Positions 30,674-40,179 of a DNA stretch of 64,000 bases are shown here, piece after piece. The DNA is taken from positions 1 through 64,000 of the forward strand of contig JARBJD010000255.1 of NCBI GenBank assembly GCA_033064195.1, written 5' to 3'. Position numbers and translations under genes: made by a program. This stretch comes from Blattamonas nauphoetae. Taxonomy: Eukaryota > Preaxostyla > Oxymonadida. Numbering within the stretch: position 1 is the stretch's first letter; every line of letters starts with the position of its first letter. The notes beneath the pieces were generated by a model. It had not been told where the DNA came from, did no database searches, and saw only the letters and a list, made by a program, of their open reading frames with translations.

Positions 30674-33600
30674 TCAATCGCGTGATTGAAGTGAGACGTT
30701 TGTGTTTCCAGTGTGAGGAAGGCTGAGGAAGGACGAGAGAATGAAGACGAACAGAGACAGACACACCGCCTCTTCTGCTCGATCGCTGTGGTCGAACCAG
30801 ACATCGCCGTTGAAGGCAACGTCGGGCTGGTCAGGAAAGGGCGAGGAGAGGCCAGCAGAGGCCAGAACGGGGTGGCGGGGTGGGGTTGGGAGGAGCGAGT
30901 GACCTGAGCGCTTGTTCATCTGCTTCCGAAGCAGTATGGTCTGGCCGAGGAGGGGAGAGGGGTTGTAGATGGCGTCATACTCGTTGTGGGTGTCGCCCTG
31001 GTTGTGGAAGGGGAGTGGGGCGGTGTGATGAGAATGTTGGTCCATTGGAACCATCTCCACACTGTCCGGGGGAAGATGAATGTGATGTGGGTGAACGGTT
31101 GGGCTTCTGTCGAGGGGTGAGTTGGCCTGCGGTGAGTGTTCGTCTGTTTGCATGAATATGGCAGATATGAATGTCAGAAAAGGACAAAGACACACGGAGC
31201 CCAGACAATGCTCATTGTGTGTGGAAGTTGACGAGCGAGTGGTCTTTCATATCTGTGGAGGGAGAGAATCTCAACACGAGAATGTTTGTTGGGAAGCATA
31301 CCTAAGATGACATAACGAAAAGAGTGTAAGCAATTGATGAGAAAGCAAACCATACAGCTATACAGACATCTTTGGGGAGATTCCTGATATATTGTTGTTG
31401 GACCTTGTTGATGAAAAAATGACAGGTTCTTGTGGATGATCGACTGTCCTGATTCTGTCCGGTTGTGTTTTGGCTTGACCTTGGTGAAGAAGAGGCCTGG
31501 GGACATGAACGAGAGGAGTGTCAGCGTTGACTCGATCCCATTGTTTGTCTGGTCCATGTTGTTCTGGTATCCAGAATCGTTGAAGAATTGCTCAAAATCG
31601 TTCATGTCGAGCGTGAGTGCAATCAGAAGCTTTCGATTCACTGTAATTCTCTGAATTTGTTCCAAATATGTCTTTAGTTGTGTAATGAGACTCTGTGTTG
31701 TTTGTTTCTCAGCGAACTGCTGTTGTTTCCGGCTGGTCTCGACGTATGGTGATTGCTGAGGGCGCAGAGTGGAATCATAACTCACACGAGTGTTCAGTGA
31801 CAGAATGTTGTATTGTGGTTTGCGAACAGCGGCGACGACAGGTTTCAACAGAGAAAGTTGGGGCTGTGGGCGAGTATGCTCGAAGTAAGAGTCCGGTTTG
31901 TAGCTGCTGCCGGCGATGATGTCTGAGTGGAGGTCACGAGAAGTTGATCCTTCGAAAGTTGGAGGCTAGTTCAATGGAGTCACTGCAGATGGATGCCCTG
32001 AAACGAGAGATTGAGTTGATTCACCTGTCGGGGCTGGCGGAGTTGAGAATGTGCTCAGATGAGAGTGTGGCTGAACTGAGCGGGACACGGTTGATGGTTG
32101 GACAGAGAGCAGAGAGACACTTATGAGATGTGCCCATTGGAGTTGTTCCGGGATAGAACGAGGGGTGTGCGGCTTGTGGTGTTGTGCCTGGGAATGCTGA
32201 TAATGACGATGACTGAGTGGAGGGCTGAGGGACGCCTGAGAACAGTTCGTGTAACGGCTGCTGATCCAGCTGGACTGGTTGCAGTGCTGATGCGTTTTGT
32301 CGCATTCTCGTTGTCTCTTCGTCAACTCTTCCTGCTTCGTTCAGTTTCTGGACACCGAAATCGAGTTCAACGACCTTTGACAGACGCTTCGTTGGTACTG
32401 GCTTCAGAGAGAGTGTATGTTTTGAGGGAATCATCTTGGTTGATGAAGTCGGCAAAGAAGAGGAAGTTAGGATCAATGGACCACACCTTATTCACAATCT
32501 TCACAAAAAGTGGATGTGGGAAGACTTCCGACTCTTCTCCATCCTTCGTGGCGCACACAGCGAGTGTCAACAACTGATGCTAAAAGCCGTGTGTGTCATC
32601 AGAAGCTAAAATGCGTGTGGGAGTGAAGTACTTCATCTTCAGGGTAGTGTTCAGTTTGGTTGACTTGAAGAGCAACTGTCGGGCAAGGACTGGTTGGTGG
32701 TTGACGGTGATCGCAGTATCGGCGATCAGCTGTTCCATTGTCACGTTTTGCGAAGGAATGGCGAATAGAGAGTTGGTTTACTGTGTCAGCTGGATTGGCA
32801 TTGGTGGGAGAGGAGAGTTTCCTGACACGCAGACTCTGCAAATCCCAATCGCATCAGCTGTGTAGTAGGCAACCCCGTCACTGTCCTTGGGCATCAACTC
32901 TGCAAGATTGTTTTGGAACGATGCTCCACAGAGGAGGAGTGAATTGACCAGAATTCCCTCAATCAGAAATTCCGACGAGAGTGTGGTGATCTCAGTCATT
33001 GGGAGATACCATGCCTCCTTCAGACGAACATTCAGGACACCATACTCATTCATAAAGTCGTCGTGGAGGATGAATGGATACGAGCCTCTGAAAGTCGAGT
33101 GCATGCGAGCTTGGATGATGGGAGCATGCCACACGGACATGTCTGACAGGTGCCAACGAAGGAGCCAACATAATTTGGAGCGACTGAGTTCTTTTGGAGA
33201 GGGATGTTGGCTGATGGGCGAAGATCTGGTTGAAGACAGACCAGATCGGTACACGACCAGAAATCTGCGACAGGATGAGGGGTTGGGATTTGCGATGAGA
33301 ATGACTGGCGGAGACGTGGGGAAGAAGGCAACGAGGAGGGACGGTTTGGAGGACCAGACACTGTCGAGCGATCGGTGGGGACGCAGAGAGTGGGGCCTTC
33401 CACACCTGGGAGAGGGTTGGATATGTGGATGATCATATCATTCGTGTCGGCCACCGACGGCTGTGTGGGTTTCATGAAGTCAGGGGTTGAGAACGACGAG
33501 AAAGGCTGTGAGAAGGAACTCGCTGGTTTTGGATCTTTCTTGCCAGACGCAGTTTCTATCACTGTTTGAATGATTGGGTCTTCGTTCAGAGCAGTTGAGA

Positions 33601-34403
33601 GTGTTTCCCAGCTTCCGAGGAACTCCGATGAACAAACAGTGGTTTTGAGCGAGAGCGGCTGAACAACAACGCGACCTTGGATTGGGCAGGACGTGCAGAT
33701 GCTCCACTCGTTGGCAGCATTCCCATGCGGCGCCAGGTTGGCATTTGTGAGGCAGGAGAAGTCAAAGAGCCCGACGGTGACGGATGTGATATCTGGGAAG
33801 ATCCAGCGGAAGTCATGGAAACCAGCAAGAGAGTCTTGTGCGACTTCATACTCAAGAAGGATTTGGAGCTCCCCAGTTGTGTGTGGGACGGTCGGCAGAG
33901 AGTCAGCCCTTTGACGACTTGTGATGTCCATTTTATGTTTTTCCCGTTCACAACAACAAATACTTGAGGTGTTTGGATTTCTGGACGGTATTCAATGGTC
34001 CCAGCCTTTAGAGTGGGTGCGAGGTCGGAGAGTGACTTTGTTGAACTGTCTGATCGCTTTGATGGAGTGTTTGCGAAGAGTCGAATCATCAAGACTCTTC
34101 CCATCACAGGCTCGAGGCGTTCTTCCAATGGAACAACCGATTGATCAGTATTGTGATTTGTACATTGTGACAGTTGGACGATGCTTGATCCTCAGTAGTT
34201 TGAACGTTTGTTGGAAATTTAATCTCAAGTTGCCAAATTTGCCCACCATTAGTACAGTTGAGGAGTTTGAGTGCATGTAATGACGTAACTGCTTCTTGGG
34301 ATGCCTGTAGGTAGATGAGTATTTTCGCGACAAAATCAAGGCTTCGTATCATGCAGAGGGAGTATATACAAGAGAGTTGATTCAATCTGATCCAGAACAT
34401 CAC
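30674..34403 (-). pseudogene. Captured host gene remnant(s), unrecognised
   Basis: A series of minus-strand frames reads like real protein but shifts frame often. Examples are LLEYEVAQDSLAGFHDFRW near 33840, WSICTSCPIQGRVVVQPL near 33690, YPFILHDDFMNEYGVLNVRL near 33070, FPHPLFVKIVNKVWSIDPNF near 32500 and QSLITQLKTYLEQIQRITVN near 31660. I do not recognise the family. A serine- and proline-rich linker separates the blocks. The pieces may be one multi-exon gene or several worn ones. All lie inside the hAT-type element and are probably transduced host sequence. Confidence 0.45.
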
Positions 34404-34986
34404 AAGGATCGCTGGATAGAATCATGTGCACTCAGCGTTGATATCGGGTTTCATTCACGACGAACATTGTCTTTTGTGTGTGAAGGAAATCAAGAAGTGG
34501 TTGACAAGTTCGGTGAAGGTGTTCAACTTCATGTGATTTTTGGAGTGATGAGACCTTATCTTTGGTAGTGTGGTCCTAGTGCGATAGACATTTCTGGATC
34601 TGATCTGACGTTCGCCTCAGTGTACTTGTTGTGTGCGTTATGGATGTGATCATCAATGTAAAGTATCAGTGAGGTGTTGGAAAGGGAGATGGAATGAAAT
34701 TCATGAGGATGGAAGATGTAAAAGTGAACTGAATTCATTGATATCAAAAAACTCAATGAAACGTCATAGGAAGAAAAAAATGGATTCAAACAGTTTCATT
34801 GGAGAGTTCACATGTAAAATCAAGAGAGAAATGAGCATTCGGTTCATCGGCGAGTCACAACACTGAAACAGTTTGAGAGCGATTTCGAAGCGCCTATTTA
34901 GGGGAAATGATCCCACCCAAAAAAAGGTCTCGTGGGATCATTTGTACCCAGCTTTACCTGTTTTGGTCAGACCAATCAGAAGCCTG
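34404..34986. other. Right end region of the large hAT-type element
   Basis: This is a non-coding stretch ending in the inverted terminus. Within the last 80 bases GATCCCACCC and GTGGGATCATTTG form a short internal hairpin, and the GATCCCA word is also repeated at the left end (24057-24090). Such subterminal repeats are typical transposase-binding sites in hAT elements. Confidence 0.5.
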
Positions 34987-35036
34987 CTGATCGCTCCTGT
35001 TGTGGCTGAAGAACAATCCTTCACCAGACAATCATA

Positions 35037-36656
35037 CAGTCAGTCGGACTGTTGAGTAATTTGTAACCGGTCATGTCATAGTCGAAACTGTAGAATTCTT
35101 GTTTTCTTCGAAAATGAAAAAAGTACCAGACCTTAGTCAGTCTCGTGTATCACACTTCCACATCCTGTCAAAATTGATGGTCAGCTTTCCTAAAAACGAT
35201 TCATTCACGTATGCTGATCAGATTGTTCGACTGTCGTGGTCATCGAATGCTGACGGGATAAAGAAACTAATCGAACTGGAAAAAACTTCGATACATGGAA
35301 CGATCCCAAGACAACTCATCGCAGATATAGTGGGTTGTACACCATCGCAAGTCTCCCAAATTCGACACGGCTCTTACTACGTTCCAGTAGAGGAAAAGAA
35401 AAACAGCATACTATCACGAAAGCAGAAAGAAGAACTACTAAATGTGATCAAGGAGGACAGTTTGAGAGGCCAGCCATGGATCCCATCTCAAATATTTGAT
35501 TGGGTTTCCGAAAAACCAATCGAACGGACATCAACCGAACTTTCCCATATGACTTTGTTCGGTTGAATTCGAAGGAGATCGCTCTTCATTCCACTGCTCC
35601 GATGACTTCTTCAAGAACGGCTGTAAGAATTCAAGACATCGACGAATATATGACACACCTCGAATCACTCATCAAAACGGTTCATCCACTTCTGTTCATC
35701 AACGCCGATGAGGTCGGCTATCAGCCTAAACAAGACTCGATTGGTCATTGCGTGGTTGGTGCTGTCGAACTTTCTGCGAAACCTCTTCATTTTCCAGTTC
35801 CGCAAACTGTCCCCCGTTTCTCTGCGATGGCCGCGATCTCCCTTCATGGAAAAGCACTCCCCTTCACTGTGTGTTGCGTGCTCCCATGGACGAGAAGGAC
35901 TTAGAAAAGATGGGAATAATGGATGAGGACCAAATGGTGGTTGAGGAAAATGAGAAAGGAGGATTTACACAGGAGAAATTTGATAGTTGGTTGGAGAATG
36001 TTCTCCTTGACTACGTGACCGAACAGCGAACCATACTACGAAAGCCGAAAGCACCAGCTGTTCTCCTTGTGGACAACTCCAGTGTCCATCTTGGAGAAGC
36101 GGCTGAGCTGACTCTCTCAAATGCTGGTATCGCCCTCTACACACTCCCACCGAATGCCACGCACTATCTACAGCCACTAGACTGCGTGACATTCGGTATC
36201 ATGAAACGACAACTCTCACGTCTCAAATACGACGACAACTCGTCATCAATTGGTCGTTGTCTTCAGCAATTCTTGAGTGCATTTCAGTCAGCCACCACAG
36301 GAGAGAACATCAGAGCAGCTTTTCAGCGAGCGGGTCTGGAGGTCTTCTATGGGAATGATGGAGAACAATGCCGAGTGTCTCAATCCCGTTTTGAGGTGAT
36401 TAAGGAAAACGTAAGATCGGACAACAAGGCCTGGGAGAGTCGAGCAAAGGAAGCAAAAGTAACTCTCAAACAAAAGAAGTTTGGTCTCCAGAACCACGAA
36501 GCCCCCTTCTAATACACTCTTTCCATTCATGAAACTTTCTCACAACTTCACGACTCTTTCAGTTTCTTTGTTTTTGTAAAACCGAGAAATCATACAAGAA
36601 TGAAGAATGGGGCTCGATTACGAGAGTTACAAATTACTCAACAGTCCGACCGACTG
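35037..36656. mobile_element. pogo-like DNA transposon, 1.62 kb
   Basis: The element has terminal inverted repeats of 31 bp with one mismatch. The left end begins CAGTCAGTCGGACTGTTGAG and the right end, inverted, begins CAGTCGGTCGGACTGTTGAG. Both continue TAATTTGTAAC. TA duplications lie at 35035-35036 and 36657-36658. It encodes a single pogo/Tigger-type transposase. The host surface gene continues on both sides (ACCAGACAATCA and GACCACACAGG), so the ends are certain. Confidence 0.95.
35099..36512 (+). pseudogene. pogo-like (DDE_1) transposase with two frame changes
   Basis: The amino part (from about 35114, MKKVPDLSQSRVSHFHILSK) holds a helix-turn-helix region near IPRQLIADIVGCTPSQVSQI. 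The catalytic core shows the first aspartate in LLFINADEVGYQP (about 35700), the second in VLLVDNSSVHLG (about 36070) and the third in LPPNATHYLQPLDCVTFG (about 36150-36200). This is the DDD arrangement of the pogo/Tigger group. The protein is spread over three frames, changing near 35520-35560 and near 35880-35900, so the copy is inactive as read. Its carboxyl end is basic and lysine-rich. Confidence 0.9.
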
Positions 36657-36873
36657 TAGACCACACAGGATTTAAAGCCAGTCACTGTGAATGCACCGCC
36701 AAGATTGCCTGATGAGCATTCGACGAAAGAACAGTCCTTCATTGTCAGCGTTTTCGTTGATAAAATGTAACAGTATAATCCTCCAGCATCAACTTTCATC
36801 CTTGCACTGTCGATTGTGCATCGTTCAAAGCGGAAGTCGGTCATCACAATGTCACAACCTGCAGTCAGATACA

Positions 36874-37449
36874 GGCATGGGTGTAGTGTGTCTGGTGGTT
36901 TGGAAATATGTCTGGTTCAACGAGTGTAGTGTGTCTGGTGGTGGATTTCAATCAATCTATGAAACTGATCACAACATCTTGCGCATGGCTGAGAGGGATG
37001 AGAGAACAACAGAATGTATCAAGAGTGGAGCACCGAAAAGTGTGCCCGTCACATTCCAATTCCTCCGATCCATGTTGATCTGAAACGATCCCATTTTTCT
37101 CACTTTATGGATGTTGGATTAAGGAATGTATGTTTTCACGCCAAACTAATTTCGAAAAAGGACAATATTCGAGAAATAGGAATCTTTCATATTCAACGAA
37201 TTGATAGTTTTCGCTGTTTTCGAATGTGAATCTCCAATTTTTGTCAGAAATATCCTCCGATGACAGTTCTTTTTTCACTTGTTCATCTTCGAGTGGCAGT
37301 CGGAGCTGAAAGTTGATTGTTTTCGTGTGTTATGCCTCAGTCAACCGAATAGTGGGGACTTGACACCACCAGATACACTACACCACAGCCAGATACAGTA
37401 AACCACCACCAGACACACTACACTTCACCAGACATACTACACCCATGCC
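36874..37449. mobile_element. 576-bp MITE with repeated subterminal motifs
   Basis: The ends read GGCATGGGTGTAGTGTGTC and, inverted, GGCATGGGTGTAGTATGTC. A perfect 8-bp duplication, CAGATACA, lies at 36866-36873 and 37450-37457. The motif GTGTAGTGTGTCTGGTGG occurs several times near both ends in inverted orientation. Eight-base duplications and subterminal motif clusters point to a hAT-type element, although the termini lack the usual CAG start. The interior (36960-37370) is non-coding. Confidence 0.85.
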
Positions 37450-37457
37450 CAGATACA

Positions 37458-39156
37458 TACCAGCGACAAAATCCTTACTCTCGCAATCCGTGAAATTGAT
37501 TCGTGTGAAGGTCGTTGGTGCGACATCATTGAAGTTGACTTGGGCGCCTGCAGTTGGGGACGAGGAGCCAGAAGATGAGCATCCATCGAAGAGACAGTCG
37601 GAGAGAAGGCTGGGTCCGTAGACATTCAGGTACATCCCGCCAGTCTTGTAATTTGAAGAGCAAGACACGAAGACGAGATTTTTGATGGTTGAGACAGCCG
37701 CAGTATTGAATCCAAACACATACAATCCACCAGTATCCGTGGTGCCTTCACTGCCAGGCCCACATTCTTCAAATCGGCACTCTTCAATCGATGTTGATTG
37801 TAGTGCAATGATGTACATCCCTGATCCGCTCATGCTTGCTTTGATGTTCGTGAAGTTCGTCTTTTCCACAGTGACCGGTTGGCAGTCTGGAGCGCTTCTT
37901 TGGTCAATGATAGTGGCACCTCCCAACCTGTCGTATTGATCGACAGGCACCACTTTGATGTTGGTGAACGAGCAGGAGGTGATGGTGATGGTGCCTGGGT
38001 ACGCTTTGAATGTGAGCGGACGGGCGTTTGTGAGGTATTTGTCTCCCGTGAAGTGGCAGTGAGAGAAGGTGGCGAATGTGTGTTCGTTGCCACTGCTGCT
38101 GGTGAAATTATACGCCGTGCCATCATCATCAAATGGGTAGGTGCCATTGGGGAGAGTCATGGATGGTTGTTCAGGGTCGGAGTCTGTGTTGGGGGAGGAG
38201 AGGAGGGAGGAGAAGGAGGAATTCGAGCACAAAACTGACCCTCCATTGTTCACGTCCCGAATCGTCGATCCCGACAAATGCGAACTTGACAGCGACACAA
38301 CACATCCCAACATCGTTTGGGACAAATGTGACATCTGTGGCTGGCGGGAAGAGCCAATCGAACTCATGTTCACAAACGAGCAACCAATCAGCGACGACGA
38401 GATCGTTCCAATCTTTTCTGCATTCTTTCAAGCTGTGTGTGTCAGCGAGAGACCAATCCCGTTTGTTCCGAGAACTTCCTGCGAGTTGAACAAACAGCCA
38501 ACAATCGAGATTGAACGCGATGCTCCACAATCTGGAAATGCTGGTGTTTCCACAAGACCACGCAACTGGTCACTTTCATTCGAGATCGAGCATCTCTTCA
38601 CCACAATCAACGATGAAGTTGTGGATCCCTCGAATATCGATGGTGAAATCAGAATCGCACTTGTTATCGACGAGACTTCAACTGCACTTTCAGATACGGT
38701 CAGTACGCTGCCTGAAACAATGGCCAGCCTTGCAGTGTGTGCTTCGTTCCTCTGCTTTCTTGATTGTTCAGAATTAGCGGCGAGAGAAAAGTGGAGTGAT
38801 TTCAACGACAGTGTTGAGTTGCTCAATGAGAATATGCAATTCTCACCAGTGTGCTTGGGTAGCTTTTCTTCATTTGCCCTTCTAACAGATCCCGATTGCG
38901 GGATAACGTGTGTTTCCGGTGATGATCTTTGATTCGACGGTTCTCCCGACAATTCAAGACACCAGTGATTGATTTCAATATTGTCTCCAATGTATGTTCC
39001 TTCTGGAATCGTGATAAGATGAATTTCATTCAAGTTGGCGTCTGGAGTGTTTGATATGGTGTCCAGGAGTGATCGAAGATTTGTTGGACCTGCTGTTCGA
39101 GAAGGGACGGCGAATAAGGATTGAAAGAAGCAGAGAAGGAGCGAGAGGGAGATCAT
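37458..39156 (-). pseudogene. Amino part of the shredded surface gene
   Basis: The start at 39156 gives a signal peptide (MISLSLLLCFFQSLFAVPSR). Beta-helix-like repeats rich in short Ser, Thr and Cys strands follow, such as SLKSLHFSLAAN, SSFSSLLSSPNTDSDP and FTNIKASMSGSGMYI. These match the paralogue starting at 45547 nearly residue for residue. One frame change near 38430 breaks the reading after GIGLSLTHTA; the paralogue continues there without a stop. The upstream block CTCGAGAATCTAGTCTCG is shared with the other family members. The protein would be displayed on the cell surface or secreted if the gene were whole. Confidence 0.82.
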
Positions 39157-40179
39157 GATTCGGACGAGAGATACTCCGAGACTAGATTCTCGAGGTGAAA
39201 AAGTGGAGTGGACGAGAGAAGGCCCTTTCTTTGCATTTTTCTTTCACAATTCTCGCACGAGAGTTCAAAATCTGGATTTTTTCGAAAAAAATGGTTTTGT
39301 AAAGAAAACCGGGTCTTTCGAAGATCTAACACTCTTTCCGATCTTCCTCCCACTGCCACAAGTCCTCTCTTACTCAGTCTTCTCATTTATGTGGTGTTTG
39401 AGAAAAGAAGCGAATGATATGAGACACGATCGTGTGTGTTTATGAAATGAAAGAAGTGATTTGGAGTGATGCGATGAAATGGTGATTCATTTCGAATCCA
39501 AAGAAGAACACAGAAAAGTCCCAGAAGAGTCTCCAGAGTGGAGTGAAGCTTCCGTTCTTCCAAATGTAACTGTCAAGCGACAAGCACGTTGGAAAAGACT
39601 GAAGAGGAGATGCTGAGGGAACGTGAGATGTGAGATGACGACATGCGAGGTGAGTTGCGAAATGTGATGTGATGAAGAAAAGAGAAGTCTGAACCAACGA
39701 GTACGTGTGAATGAATGGAGAGTGACGTGAAAGAAAGAGAGTGTGATGGATTAAGATGAAAACGAAGAGTGGTGTGTGTGAACGGCATGAATGTGAATGG
39801 TGAGACAGTGATGTTGAGAATCAACTCGGAAAGAGATGAAACAAAGAATGGAATAACGAGGAAGGAAGAGGAGAAAAATCGAATGAAAGAGGGTAAGGGT
39901 GATAGAGAAAGAAAGAAGGATGAGTGCGAGAAAGGAGAAGTGAAATGTGCTCTATCCTAACTCAATCGAGACTAGATGACATGAATCTGATAAATAGATG
40001 CTTGTGAAGAGTAACGAGTCGGTCTTCGTCAGGATCCATTGTTGATCCAATTGTCCTCCAAATCAATACAAAAGAGAATGATCTGATGTGGAGTGAGTAA
40101 CTCGAAAGAAGGAGTGAGAGAAATGTGGATAGAATGTCTTGTCTATTCGACCTGTGTTTTCTTCTAAGTCCTTGATTCC
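39157..40179. other. Intergenic region between two surface genes
   Basis: The first 50 bases hold the shared upstream block of the surface genes (read on the minus strand). The rest is purine-rich on the + strand with no supported gene. The short frames here have no recognisable product. It separates the 5' end of one minus-strand paralogue from the 3' end of the next. Confidence 0.55.

Larger units (their letters stand above)
24042..34986. mobile_element. 10.9 kb hAT-type element carrying captured gene fragments
   Basis: The left end reads CAGGCTTCTGATTTGATCCC and the right end, inverted, CAGGCTTCTGATTGGTCTG, sharing 13 outer bases. A perfect 8-bp duplication, CTGATCGC, lies at 24034-24041 and 34987-34994. 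The surface-gene sequence resumes right after it, so the whole block appears to have entered as one unit. Contents are a channel-like gene fragment (25540-27680), a nested MITE (27681-28203), a hAT transposase (28289-30546) and remnants of other host frames (30674-34403). This is large for a hAT element. Later growth by nested insertion or by capture of flanking DNA is likely. Confidence 0.75.
23189..39156 (-). pseudogene. Surface beta-helix receptor-like gene shredded by transposons
   Basis: This is a host gene of the surface family, read on the minus strand from ATG at 39156. Remaining gene pieces lie at 37458-39156, 36659-36873, 34995-35034, 23811-24041 and 23189-23211. They match the paralogue at 40180-45547 in order, for example AATCCTTCACCAGACAATCA at 35013-35033 and at about 42253. 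Between them lie four mobile elements, each flanked by its own target duplication, and the gene is cut on the left by Polinton copy B. The carboxyl part (membrane span, kinase-like tail) would lie beyond the window. A separate frame change near 38430 splits the amino part. The gene is dead, and its insertions record a series of transposition events. Confidence 0.88.
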
